A stretch of DNA of 64,000 nt, from the NCBI RefSeq assembly GCF_009696275.1, contig NZ_VUMI01000025.1, positions 22,065 through 86,064 on the forward strand. Direction: 5' to 3'. Position 1 is the first letter of the stretch; the number at the start of each line of letters is the position of its first letter. A model generated the notes under the pieces. It searched no databases and was not told where the DNA came from. It was given only the letters and a program-made list of their open reading frames with translations. The position numbers and the translations under genes were made by a program. This document shows positions 35,668 to 44,256 of the stretch, one piece after another. Source of the DNA: Eisenbergiella porci (GTDB lineage Bacteria; Bacillota; Clostridia; Lachnospirales; Lachnospiraceae).

Positions 35668-37115
35668 AATCCATAATGCAGTTTGGGATTCCTGGCCGCC
35701 TGCACCTCATCCAGCCGTGAAATTTCCGTCTTATGGGGTGCGCTGCGTATCCACTCCGGATCCTCCTGCGCCTTTCTGTGAATTTCCATAAAAGCCGAAA
35801 TCAGCTCCTCCAGATTCTCCGGGGATTCCGTTTCCGTAGGCTCAACCATCAACGCTTCATGCACGATGAGAGGGAAATACATGGTAGGCGGATGGATCCC
35901 GTAATCAAGCAGCGCCTTTGCAATGTCCATGGCGCTGACCTGCAGCTCCTCCTTTTCCGGCTGAAGGGTCATGACAAACTCATGCATGCAGGTTTCCTGA
36001 TAGGCCATGTGATACGCCTCCGACAGCCTGACACGCAGATAATTGGCATTCAGCACCGCCATATGGGCGGCATCCCTGATCCCCTCGGCCCCCAGTGTAA
36101 GCGCGTAACACAACGCCTTCACCACCACGAGGAAATTGCCGTAAAACGCCCTTACCATGCCAATGGATTTTTCATAATCCGCTCTGTAAAAAACGCCGTT
36201 TTCTTCCCGGATTTCCTTACCCGGCAGAAATTTTCCCAGAAAAGCCTTACAGCCCACCGGACCGCTTCCCGGCCCTCCGCCTCCGTGGGGCGTGGAAAAG
36301 GTCTTATGCAGGTTCAGATGCACCGTATCAAAGCCCATATCTCCCGGCCTTGCCACGCCCATCACCGCATTCAGGTTGGCGCCGTCATAATAGCACAGGC
36401 CGCCGGACTCATGGACAATGCGGGTAATTTCCAGGATATTTTTGTCAAAAAGCCCTACAGTATTGGGATTGGTCAGCATCAGCCCAGCCGTATCCTCTCC
36501 CACCGCCGCCTTCAGCGCCTCCAAATCCACACAGCCTTCCTTCGTGGAAGGGATATTGATGACCTGATATCCTGCCATCGTGGCGCTGGCAGGATTGGTG
36601 CCGTGGGCGGAATCCGGAACGATGATTTTTGTCCGTTTTACGTCCCCCCGGCTTTCATGGTAGGCCCGGATGAGAAGAAGGCCGGTAAACTCCCCATGCG
36701 CCCCGGCCGCCGGCTGGAAGGTCATGGCATCCATTCCCGTGATTTCACAGAAAACCCGCTCTGCATCGTGAAGGACATGCAGACAGCCCTGCACCGTCTC
36801 CTCCGGCTGCAGGGGATGAATCCGCGTGAAGCCGGGAAGAGAAGCCATTTCGTCATTCAGCTTGGGGTTATATTTCATGGTACAGGAGCCCAGGGGATAG
36901 GAACCGTCATTCACTCCGTGGGTGGCATTGGCCAGCGCGGTATAATGCCGGCTGATGTCGTTTTCCGATACCTGGGGAAGACGCAGCGGACTTTTCCTTC
37001 CGGCCGCGGAAAGCGGCTTTTCCCCGGTTCCGATTACCGGCACATCACATTCCGGCAGTATACTGCAGCGCCTGCCCGGAACACTTCGTTCAAAAATCAG
37101 TTTCATTGTCCGCAC
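35664..37115 (-). CDS. gcvPB: Glycine dehydrogenase (decarboxylating) subunit 2
   Basis: 483 residues, the C-terminal half of P protein as a separate subunit. The PLP lysine motif LNLHKTFSTPHGGGGPGSGP and SAHGTNPASA are visible. With GcvPA it decarboxylates glycine and passes aminomethyl to lipoyl-GcvH. Its start overlaps the end of gcvPA by 13 bases, which ties synthesis of the two subunits together. Confidence 0.97.
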   Translation of the reverse strand: MRTMKLIFERSVPGRRCSILPECDVPVIGTGEKPLSAAGRKSPLRLPQVSENDISRHYTALANATHGVNDGSYPLGSCTMKYNPKLNDEMASLPGFTRIHPLQPEETVQGCLHVLHDAERVFCEITGMDAMTFQPAAGAHGEFTGLLLIRAYHESRGDVKRTKIIVPDSAHGTNPASATMAGYQVINIPSTKEGCVDLEALKAAVGEDTAGLMLTNPNTVGLFDKNILEITRIVHESGGLCYYDGANLNAVMGVARPGDMGFDTVHLNLHKTFSTPHGGGGPGSGPVGCKAFLGKFLPGKEIREENGVFYRADYEKSIGMVRAFYGNFLVVVKALCYALTLGAEGIRDAAHMAVLNANYLRVRLSEAYHMAYQETCMHEFVMTLQPEKEELQVSAMDIAKALLDYGIHPPTMYFPLIVHEALMVEPTETESPENLEELISAFMEIHRKAQEDPEWIRSAPHKTEISRLDEVQAARNPKLHYGL

Positions 37116-38422
37116 ACCTCCTTCACCAGACTTACCAGCTCATCCATTTCTTCTCTCGAATTCTTTTCCGTGGCGCACCACAGCAGGTTCCCGTCCGGCA
37201 GCAGAAGCCCGCCCAGAAAACCCTTTCCCTCCAGCGCTCCCAGAAGCCTTTTCCCATCCACCGGGGAAGCCGTAACAAACTCATGGAAAAATTCCTTTTT
37301 ATAAACCGGAGGCAGCCCGGCTTTTTCCAGCTCCTTCTGCAGATAATGCGCCTTGGAGGCGCACAGGACAGCCGTCTGTGTAATCCCCTCCGGCCCCATG
37401 GCGGACAGATACACGGACGCGATCAGAGCACAGAGCGCCTCATTGGAACAGATATTGCTGCCTGCTTTTTCCCTGCGGATGTGCTGCTCCCTTGCCTGAA
37501 GCGTGAGCACAAAGCCTCTGTTCCCCCTGGAATCCACTGTTTCCCCCACAATACGGCCCGGCAGCTTACGCATCATATCCCTGGAAGCTGCCATAAAGCC
37601 CAGATAAGGGCCGCCGAAGGATAAAGGCAGGCCCAGCGGCTGCCCTTCCCCCACCGCCACATCGGCCCCGCATTCCCCGGGTGTCTCCACAATAGCCAGC
37701 GCAATGGGATTGCAGCCCATGATGAGCTTCCCACCCCTTTCATGGACGGCCTCGGCGCATGCCCTCCCGTCCTCCAGGATTCCATAAAAATTAGGCTGCT
37801 GCACATAAAAACACGCCACCGTGTCATCCAGCATGCTTTTCAGAGCCTCCAAATCCGTGCTTCCGTCCCTGGCCGGCACCATTTCCACTACAGCCTGCCT
37901 GCCGTGGCAATAGGTTTTTATCACCTCCGTCACCTGAGGATTGGTGGTTTCGGAAACCAGCACGCGGGTGCGTTTTCTTTCCCTGCACATGAAAACACCC
38001 TCTGCCGCAGCGGACGCGCCGTCATAAACGGAAGCGTTGGCAGCGTCCAGGCCTGTCAGTTCACAGATCATCGTCTGATATTCGAAAATAGACTGAAGCA
38101 GCCCCTGGCTGATTTCCGCCTGATACGGCGTATAGGCGGTGACAAATTCCTCCTTCGAAACAACCTCCTTTACAATAGACGGAATATAATGATCATAAGC
38201 GCCTGCGCCCCTGAAAATATGGCGGAAGATACGGTTTTCCTCCGCATAGTCTTCCATTTTCCGGGCAGCTCCCAGCTCTGACAGCCCTTTAGGCAGCTGC
38301 AGTTCCCCCTTCAACTTTACTTCCTCAGGCAGCGCCGCAAACAGCTCCTCCGTGGAAGTAAGGCCCACAATTTCCAGCATCCTCTGTCTTTGTTCTTCTG
38401 TTGTCGGTATGTAGGATCCCAT
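37103..38422 (-). CDS. gcvPA: Glycine dehydrogenase (decarboxylating) subunit 1
   Basis: 439 residues from the ATG at 38422 (MGSYIPTTEEQRQRML is the family opening; GGGGGAAAAGGG lies before it). YTPYQAEISQGLLQSIFEYQ, GASAAAEG and SFGGPYLGFMA match the N-terminal half of P protein. It forms an alpha2beta2 complex with GcvPB. A longer frame to 38449 runs into gcvH and is not preferred. Confidence 0.97.
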   Translation of the reverse strand: MGSYIPTTEEQRQRMLEIVGLTSTEELFAALPEEVKLKGELQLPKGLSELGAARKMEDYAEENRIFRHIFRGAGAYDHYIPSIVKEVVSKEEFVTAYTPYQAEISQGLLQSIFEYQTMICELTGLDAANASVYDGASAAAEGVFMCRERKRTRVLVSETTNPQVTEVIKTYCHGRQAVVEMVPARDGSTDLEALKSMLDDTVACFYVQQPNFYGILEDGRACAEAVHERGGKLIMGCNPIALAIVETPGECGADVAVGEGQPLGLPLSFGGPYLGFMAASRDMMRKLPGRIVGETVDSRGNRGFVLTLQAREQHIRREKAGSNICSNEALCALIASVYLSAMGPEGITQTAVLCASKAHYLQKELEKAGLPPVYKKEFFHEFVTASPVDGKRLLGALEGKGFLGGLLLPDGNLLWCATEKNSREEMDELVSLVKEVCGQ

Positions 38423-38448
38423 TCCCTTTTCCCCCTTTCCCGGCCGCA

Positions 38449-38832
38449 TTACTGCTTCCGGGTTTCCACATACACTTCATAATCCGCAGCGTCCAGCAGC
38501 TCCTCCTGATCCGTAATATCCTTTACCCTGATCATCCAGGCTTCATTGGCATCCGTATTAATCAGTTCGGGACTGTCCAGCAGCTCTTCATTGATTTCCT
38601 CCACAATTCCGGTCACCGGGGAATACACATCCGATACCGCTTTTACGGACTCCACATCCCCGAAGGGCTCCCCGGCGGTTACCTCATCCCCTTCCTCAGG
38701 CAGATTCACGAATACCAGGTCTCCCAGCTCCTTCTGCGCATAATCGGTAAGGCCGATCCGCGCGCTGCCGTCTTCTTCAAATAAAACCCATTCATGAGAT
38801 TTGGAATACTTGTAATTATCCGGATAATTCAT
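38449..38832 (-). CDS. gcvH: Glycine cleavage system H protein
   Basis: 127 residues. [25 protein letters not shown] and the lipoylation site [11 protein letters not shown] (Lys64) are standard. It carries the aminomethyl group on its lipoyl arm between P, T and L proteins. A GGAGGAAAAATAT site precedes the ATG. It lies between gcvT (88 bases) and gcvPA. Confidence 0.97.
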   Translation of the reverse strand: MNYPDNYKYSKSHEWVLFEEDGSARIGLTDYAQKELGDLVFVNLPEEGDEVTAGEPFGDVESVKAVSDVYSPVTGIVEEINEELLDSPELINTDANEAWMIRVKDITDQEELLDAADYEVYVETRKQ

Positions 38833-38920
38833 ATATTTTTCCTCCTGTTTTATGCCCTTCAGGCACTTTTATTTAAATTTTATAGCTTTCCCCTGCAATA
38901 ACTGTAAAAGAACTGAACCC

Positions 38921-40006
38921 TTACCTTTTATAAAAAGGAAGCTCCACGATTTCCGCTTCCACGCGGCGGCCCCGCACCTCGGCCTCCACCCGCCTTCCTG
39001 GCACTGCCTCCTCCGCCTGAAGCAGCGCCATAGCCACCGGATATCCCAGGTAAGGCGCATGGGTTCCGGAAGTCGTAACCCCGATTTTCCCATCCCCCGC
39101 ATATACTCCGGCCTGCTCCCTGATAATTCCTCTTCCCGTCACTTTCAGGCCAACCCTTTTTCTTGACGGGGTTCCCTGTTTCTCAAGAGCATCCCTGCCG
39201 ATAAAATTCTTCTTCATTTTTACCGCAAAAGAAAGCCCTGACTCCAGAGGAGAAATCGTATCATCCATTTCATGACCATATAGCGGCATGGCGGCCTCCA
39301 GCCGGAGCGTATCCCGCGCCCCCAGCCCGCAGGGAATCAGCCCCTCCTCCCTTCCGGCCTCCATCAACGCTTCCCACAACGCCGGCGCGTCCCCGGCCGC
39401 CATATACAACTCAAACCCATCCTCGCCGGTGTAACCGGTCCTGGAGATAACGCACCGGATACCCGCCGCCTCCCCCTCAAAAATACAGCTATAATACTTC
39501 TCAGGAATAACCTCATCCCCTGCAACCCTGCCAAGAATCCCCCGAGCCTTCGGCCCCTGAAGCGCTATCTGCCCCACATTATCCGAAATATCCCGGAATT
39601 TGGCGCCGCCCCTCTGATGCTCCAGCATCCACGCAAAATCCTTATCCTTATTTGCCGCGTTCACCACAAAGAAATAATGATTATCCCTGACCTTATAAAC
39701 AATCAGATCATCCACCACCCCGCCGTTTTCATTACACATGGGACTATACCTGGCCTGACCGTCACGCATATTCGTAAAATCATTCGTCAGCAGATAATTC
39801 AGATTCTCCAACGCCCCCTCCCCTTCACAAAGTATTTCCCCCATATGGGATACATCAAAAAGCCCGCAGTCCCGTCTCACCGCCATATGTTCCTGAATCA
39901 CCCCGTACCCCTCATACTGCACCGGCAAAAGATACCCTGCAAACGGCACCATCTTCCCGCCATACCTCACATGAACATCATACAACGACGTCCTCCGCTC
40001 CTCCAT
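38921..40006 (-). CDS. gcvT: Glycine cleavage system aminomethyltransferase (T protein)
   Basis: 361 residues from the ATG at 40006, which has AAGGAG nine bases upstream; the frame is open to 40078 but that overlaps the riboswitch terminator. Family motifs VPFAGYLLPVQY, GLFDVSHMGE, RTGYTGEDGFE and LGARDTLRLEAAMPLYGHE are visible. It transfers the methylene unit from GcvH to tetrahydrofolate and releases ammonia. It is the first gene of the riboswitch-controlled operon. Confidence 0.96.
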   Translation of the reverse strand: MEERRTSLYDVHVRYGGKMVPFAGYLLPVQYEGYGVIQEHMAVRRDCGLFDVSHMGEILCEGEGALENLNYLLTNDFTNMRDGQARYSPMCNENGGVVDDLIVYKVRDNHYFFVVNAANKDKDFAWMLEHQRGGAKFRDISDNVGQIALQGPKARGILGRVAGDEVIPEKYYSCIFEGEAAGIRCVISRTGYTGEDGFELYMAAGDAPALWEALMEAGREEGLIPCGLGARDTLRLEAAMPLYGHEMDDTISPLESGLSFAVKMKKNFIGRDALEKQGTPSRKRVGLKVTGRGIIREQAGVYAGDGKIGVTTSGTHAPYLGYPVAMALLQAEEAVPGRRVEAEVRGRRVEAEIVELPFYKR

Positions 40007-40071
40007 TACCCCCAGCTCCTTCCTTTTTAAAAACAAAATTCCCATCCACAAAAAATATTTCCGCACGCAAA

Positions 40072-40102
40072 AAGGCATACGGCGCTAACAGCCATATGCC
40101 TT
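40072..40102 (-). terminator. Riboswitch expression-platform terminator
   Basis: GGCATATGGC/GCCGTATGCC hairpin followed by TTTTT on the minus strand, directly after the second glycine aptamer and about 65 bases before the gcvT start. Glycine binding should stop this hairpin forming. Confidence 0.88.
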
Positions 40103-40104
40103 CC

Positions 40105-40283
40105 CTGTCTTCGTACCTGAAAGATTACCCCTTACCCTACAAGAGGCTGCCTCGTCGGTGGCAACAGTGCACTAACCTACTGCACCTCACCTTTCCAGAG
40201 CTTCGTCCAAATCCGGTCCTTTTGCCTGAGAGTTTATGCCCCTTCGGCGCAATTAAGTTGTCTCTCCCGAATCCTTCTCCCGA
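40105..40283 (-). ncRNA. Glycine riboswitch, tandem aptamers
   Basis: On the minus strand a first aptamer contains GGGAGAGA, GCGCCGAAGGGGC, CUCUCAGGCAAAAGGACC and CUCUGGA, the conserved gcvT-motif blocks. A second has CACCGACGAGG, AUCUUUCAGGU and GAAGACAG (about 40105-40165). The two are joined by a short linker with a GUGCA/UGCAC-type stem. The layout is the cooperative tandem form known from Bacillus and Vibrio. It is followed by an intrinsic terminator and then gcvT, so glycine should switch the operon on. The identity is strong. Confidence 0.93.
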
Positions 40284-40359
40284 AAATATTTACAGAAAGA
40301 CACCACCTCCGATGCCCTCCCCTTTGTATGTCCAGTCTAACACAATTCCCCCAACACAG

Positions 40360-40515
40360 CAATCACAATCATTATACAAATCCAACAATTTTTATCCCCA
40401 CCTATCTATATATACTATCTCCACAAACCATCTATACCTTCTCTTTATATCTTTATAATCTCTCTTTATATCTTCATAATATCTCTTCATACTATCTATA
40501 CATACCATCAACACA
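40360..40515. other. 156-base tract with no G on the plus strand
   Basis: From 40360 to 40515 the plus strand contains only A, C and T, with short T/C/A repeats such as CTCTTTATATCTT. There is no gene. A plus-strand transcript would be C-containing and G-free; a minus-strand transcript would lack C completely. It lies between the glycine riboswitch promoter region and the long inverted repeat. Confidence 0.85.
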
Positions 40516-40546
40516 GACCTACCTGAACACCTACTGCCCTGGCGCA

Positions 40547-40861
40547 GCCTTCCCGTTATAGTTCTCCCCCGCACATTCCTGCCCGCCGCTCTGTTACGCA
40601 CCGCTTTCTGGCCGCTCCCCGCGTCTGTCCGGCCGGGTATTGTTTTCTGTAAGGGTCGTTTAAAAACGCCGGTACTAACGCCGCGTATTGTGCGGCGTTA
40701 GTACCGCTGCGTTTTTAACCGAGCGAAAGCAAGACGACTTTCAGTCGTCTGCCCACACAGAAAATAATACCCGGCCGGACAGACGCGGGGAGCGGCCAGA
40801 AAGCGGTGCGTAACAGAACGGCGGGCAGGAATCCCGCGGGGGAGAACTATAACGGGAAGGC
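40547..40861. repeat. 315-bp element with 104/105-bp near-perfect inverted arms
   Basis: The left arm 40547-40650 and right arm 40757-40861 are complementary except for a small mismatch block (ACAT versus GGGAT) and two single changes. The 106-base centre holds a hairpin GGTACTAACGCCGC/GCGGCGTTAGTACC (40671-40705, extended by AAAAACGC/GCGTTTTT) and a second stem AGACGACT/AGTCGTCT (40732-40750). The right arm ends six bases after the trmL stop. I see no credible coding sequence. It may be a miniature inverted-repeat transposable element or a structural 3' UTR. Confidence 0.9.
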
Positions 40862-40867
40862 GTCCCA

Positions 40868-41359
40868 CTACCTCCAATGGAGTCTGTGGAGGTCGCCTTC
40901 GAGGAGCATTCCTTCGAAACTGTTCTGGCGCAGGGCCTCATAAAGCACAATCGCAACGGAATTGCTTAAATTCAGGGAACGGATTTTATCCAGCATGGGG
41001 ATACGGATACAGGTATCTTCATTTTCCACTAGGATTTCTTCCGGGATTCCCGCGCTTTCCTTGCCGAACATAATATAGTCGTCCGGGCCGAAAGCAACGT
41101 CAGTGTATACATGCTTTGCCTTGGTAGTGGCCATCCATATTTTCGCCCTGGGATTTTTCTCCAGGAAGTCTTCATAATTGATATAGCGCCGCACGTCCAG
41201 ATCCTTCCAGTAATCCATGCCCGCCCTTTTGATTTCCTTTTCGTTCAGACGGAAGCCAAGCGGCTCTATGAGATGCAGGACGGAACCCGTGGCTACGCAG
41301 GTCCTGCCGATATTTCCGGTATTAGCCGGGATCTCCGGCTGATGCAGTACAATATTCAT
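40868..41359 (-). CDS. trmL: tRNA (cytidine/uridine-34-2'-O)-methyltransferase
   Basis: 163 residues, the minimal SPOUT methyltransferase. NIVLHQPEIPANTGNIGRTC, LIEPLGF, MFGKESAGIPEEIL and the C-terminal knot IPMLDKIRSLNLSNSVAIVLYEALRQ are the family blocks that bind S-adenosylmethionine. It methylates the wobble ribose of tRNA-Leu isoacceptors. GGGGAGAATTGAA precedes the ATG. Its transcript would run straight into the long inverted repeat. Confidence 0.96.
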   Translation of the reverse strand: MNIVLHQPEIPANTGNIGRTCVATGSVLHLIEPLGFRLNEKEIKRAGMDYWKDLDVRRYINYEDFLEKNPRAKIWMATTKAKHVYTDVAFGPDDYIMFGKESAGIPEEILVENEDTCIRIPMLDKIRSLNLSNSVAIVLYEALRQNSFEGMLLEGDLHRLHWR

Positions 41360-41400
41360 TTCAATTCTCCCCGATGTCTTTCGTTTTATTTTTACAAAAG

Positions 41401-41443
41401 CGGCAGCCCCGTCTCCTGAATTATACAGGATACAGGGCTGCCG
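41401..41443 (-). terminator. Terminator of the aminotransferase operon
   Basis: CGGCAGCCC (41401-41409) pairs with GGGCTGCCG (41435-41443); minus-strand sequence after it is CTTTTGTAA. It lies between the aminotransferase stop and trmL. Confidence 0.65.
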
Positions 41444-41535
41444 GAACCGCCGGCGTCCGGCGGCAGTATTACAATGCCAAAATGATAACTGTCAGCTCTT
41501 TCCCCACTGCTTGGAACAGCAGGCGCCACGGGCTG

Positions 41536-42711
41536 TTACCTTGCCTGTTCCTTCTTCAGCCTTGCCACGAAATCCGCCAGCCTGCCGATGGCAACCTTCA
41601 GATTTTCGAGGGAATAGGCGTAGGAAATACGGATAAAGCCTTCTCCGCAGTCCCCGAATGCGGTCCCAGGAACCACTGCCACTTTTTCCTCCTGCAGGAA
41701 GCGTGTGGCGAACTCATCGCTGGTCATGCCGAATTCCCTGATGCAGGGAAATACATAAAAAGCGCCGTAGGGTTCAAAGCAGGGCAGCCCCATTTCCTTG
41801 AAGGCATACATCAGGTAGCGCCGTCTCTGGTTATAGGCTTCCCGCATCTCCACCACATCGTCGTCGCCGTTGCGCAGGGCTTCCACCGCCGCATACTGGC
41901 TTGTGGTGGGCGCGCACATGATGGCAAACTGATGGATCTTCAGCATCTGCTCAATGATGATCTTCGGCCCGCAGGCATAGCCCAGACGCCAGCCGGTCAT
42001 GGCATAGGATTTGGAAAAACCATTGATCAGGATGGTTCTTTCCTGCATTCCCGGAATGCTTGCAATGGAGACATGATCCGCTTTATAAGTCAGTTCACTG
42101 TAAATTTCATCAGAAATAACGAACAGATCCTTTTCCAGAATCACCTCCGCAATCTCTTCCAGATCCTTCTTTTCCATAATCGCCCCCGTGGGGTTGTTGG
42201 GGAAAGGAAGCACAAGCACCTTGGTTTTGTCCGTAATGGCATCCCGAAGCTCCTGTGCGGTGAGACGGAATTCATTCTCAGCCTTCAGGTTGATGATGAC
42301 CGGAACGGCATCGGCCAGCACAGCGCAGGGCTCGTAGGATACGTAGCTGGGCTGGGGAATGAGCACCTCATCCCCCGGATTGACCATGGTACGCAGGGCA
42401 ATGTCAATGGCCTCCGAACCGCCTACGGTAACCAGCACCTCATTGGCATAGTTGTATGTAAGATGAAAACGGCGTTCCAGGTAATTGCAGATTTCAATCT
42501 TCAGTTCCTTCAGACCTGCATTGGAGGTGTAGAAGGTTCTTCCCTTTTCCAGGGAATAGATACCCTCATCCCGGATGTGCCAGGGGGTATCGAAGTCGGG
42601 TTCACCAACACCGAGGGAAATAGCATCATCCATTTCGCTTACGATGTCAAAGAATTTCCTGATGCCCGACGGTTTGATATCGACTATTTTATCGGACAGC
42701 GGATTTCTCAT
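41536..42711 (-). CDS. PLP-dependent class I/II aminotransferase
   Basis: 391 residues, fold type I. GEPDFDTPWHI, GRTFYTSNAGLKELK, FPNNPTGA, DEIYSELTY and the PLP lysine motif NGFSKSYAMTGWRLGY are visible. The sequence fits the AspC/aromatic aminotransferase branch; the exact amino donor is not readable. It overlaps the Lrp-type gene by four bases (ATGA), so the two are translationally coupled and the regulator may sense the enzyme's amino acid. Confidence 0.88.
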   Translation of the reverse strand: MRNPLSDKIVDIKPSGIRKFFDIVSEMDDAISLGVGEPDFDTPWHIRDEGIYSLEKGRTFYTSNAGLKELKIEICNYLERRFHLTYNYANEVLVTVGGSEAIDIALRTMVNPGDEVLIPQPSYVSYEPCAVLADAVPVIINLKAENEFRLTAQELRDAITDKTKVLVLPFPNNPTGAIMEKKDLEEIAEVILEKDLFVISDEIYSELTYKADHVSIASIPGMQERTILINGFSKSYAMTGWRLGYACGPKIIIEQMLKIHQFAIMCAPTTSQYAAVEALRNGDDDVVEMREAYNQRRRYLMYAFKEMGLPCFEPYGAFYVFPCIREFGMTSDEFATRFLQEEKVAVVPGTAFGDCGEGFIRISYAYSLENLKVAIGRLADFVARLKKEQAR

Positions 42712-43199
42712 GGCGTAATTTTCTCCCTTGTATCTTCATTTTTCTTTGCAAGAATTGTTCCGTGGTCTTTGTATTTTTTCAGGATAAAATGAGTGGCCGT
42801 GCTCAGGACTCCGTCCAGCGCTGACAGCTTCTCAGATACAAAGCTGGAAATTTCCTTCAGGTTCCTTCCCTCCAGGGTTACCAGAAGATCAAAGCCGCCG
42901 GAAATCAGATATACGGCGTTCACCTCCGGATACTTATACACGCGCTCGGCAATGTTGTCAAAGCCCTGGCCTCTCTGAGGGGTTACGCGCACCTCTATCA
43001 GCGCGGATATTTTATCCAGGCTGGTCTTATCCCAGTCAATCAGCGTATGGTAACCGCAGATGATTCCTTCCGATTCCATGGCCGCCAGTTCATTCACCAC
43101 ATCTACTTCTTCCACGCCAAGTATCACAGCCAGCTCTTTTAAATCAATGCGGCTGTTTTTCTCAATAATTCCCAGTAATTGTTCTCTTAAATCTCTCAT
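42708..43199 (-). CDS. Lrp/AsnC-family transcriptional regulator
   Basis: 163 residues. An N-terminal winged helix (LLGIIEKNSRIDLKELAVILGVEEVDVVNELAAME) and a C-terminal RAM/AsnC ligand domain (VRVTPQRGQGFDNIAERVYKYPEVNAVYLISGGFDLLVTLEG) are present. An amino acid is the likely effector. GGAAGGGAGTC precedes the ATG. It is in an operon with the aminotransferase downstream and the AIR-synthase-like gene upstream. Confidence 0.9.
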   Translation of the reverse strand: MRDLREQLLGIIEKNSRIDLKELAVILGVEEVDVVNELAAMESEGIICGYHTLIDWDKTSLDKISALIEVRVTPQRGQGFDNIAERVYKYPEVNAVYLISGGFDLLVTLEGRNLKEISSFVSEKLSALDGVLSTATHFILKKYKDHGTILAKKNEDTREKITP

Positions 43200-43217
43200 A
43201 ATGACTCCCTTCCTGGT

Positions 43218-44219
43218 TCAGCTTTCGGCTTCTCCAAAGCTTATTTTGTAAAGCTCATCCGTTTTGGGCGGTTCAAGGAAGCGTTTTTCTTCCCCGTTCC
43301 GGATAACCCGGTCGTTCCCTCCGGTCGCTTTACCCACGATCGCGGCCGGGATATTTTCTTTTTCCAGATTCCGTATAAGATCTGTTCCATTATCCGCTGC
43401 AATCAGAAGACAGCCTCCTGATATCAGTTCATAAGGGTTGAGATCCAGCTGATTGCAGATTTCAACCGTTTCCTGACGGATGGGCAGCTTTTTAAGATCG
43501 ATTTCCAGTCCGACGCCTGAGCTTTCCGCCATTTCCCAGAGTGCACCGAAGATGCCTCCTTCGGTTACATCTGTCATGGCACAAACGCCGGACTTGCCGG
43601 CGACTGCAGCCTCCGGGATAACAGAGAGATATTTGTCAAAGCCCTTCGCCTCTTCCACCAGGTATGCGGGGAAACGCTCCAGAAGCTCCTTCTCCTTTTC
43701 CCTGGCGGCGATGGAGGTTCCTTCCAGGCCGATCCATTTTGTCACTACGATATCATTCCCCGGTTTTGCGGTCCCGGTGGCAACGGTATCTCCTGCTTTG
43801 GCCCTGCCTATGGCTGTTACGGTAAGGACAATACGGTTTACCGCGTCAGTGACCTCGGTATGCCCTCCTGCGATCTGAATGTGCAGGGAGGCGCAGACCG
43901 CTTCCGCCTGGGCCATCAGTTCCTTCAGCTTCCTTTCCTCACAGTCCGGGGGCAGAAGAAGGGTGAGAAGGACCGCCACCGGCTCCGCGCCGGCGGCTGC
44001 TATATCATTGGCGGACGCATGTATCCCGTAAAGGGCGATATCCTTACCGGCGCCGGTTACCGGATCCGAGGAAAAAAGCACAACTTCTCCCCCGCCGGGT
44101 GCCAAAATGGCGCAGTCTTCCCCCAGACCTGCGCCAAGTATGATTTCATCCCTTCGGGTTTTCAGTTGTCTTAATACAGAGCGTTTTAAGACGCTCTCGG
44201 GCACCTTGCCGATTTTCAT
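43218..44219 (-). CDS. AIR synthase-related protein (HypE/PurM fold)
   Basis: 333 residues. GLGEDCAILAPGG, SSDPVTGAGKDIALYGIHASANDIAAAGAEP and GHTEVTDAVNR are the ATP-binding blocks of the PurM/HypE/SelD superfamily. No hydrogenase or purine genes are nearby, so it is one of the uncharacterised relatives often seen in clostridia. The ATG at 44219 has AGGTGG eight bases upstream; a GTG four codons earlier is less likely. It is in an operon 37 bases after VanW. Confidence 0.82.
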   Translation of the reverse strand: MKIGKVPESVLKRSVLRQLKTRRDEIILGAGLGEDCAILAPGGGEVVLFSSDPVTGAGKDIALYGIHASANDIAAAGAEPVAVLLTLLLPPDCEERKLKELMAQAEAVCASLHIQIAGGHTEVTDAVNRIVLTVTAIGRAKAGDTVATGTAKPGNDIVVTKWIGLEGTSIAAREKEKELLERFPAYLVEEAKGFDKYLSVIPEAAVAGKSGVCAMTDVTEGGIFGALWEMAESSGVGLEIDLKKLPIRQETVEICNQLDLNPYELISGGCLLIAADNGTDLIRNLEKENIPAAIVGKATGGNDRVIRNGEEKRFLEPPKTDELYKISFGEAES

Positions 44220-44256
44220 GCGCGTTCCCACCTGTATTCACACTGGTTGGCGGACA

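Noticed and set aside
40392..40601. 69-residue frame with YEDIKRDYKDIKRRY
   Set aside because: It is produced by the C-free repeat and crosses into the palindrome arm; no start signal.
40741..40956. 71-residue frame over the right arm of the palindrome
   Set aside because: It overlaps trmL and structural repeat; codon pattern not protein-like.
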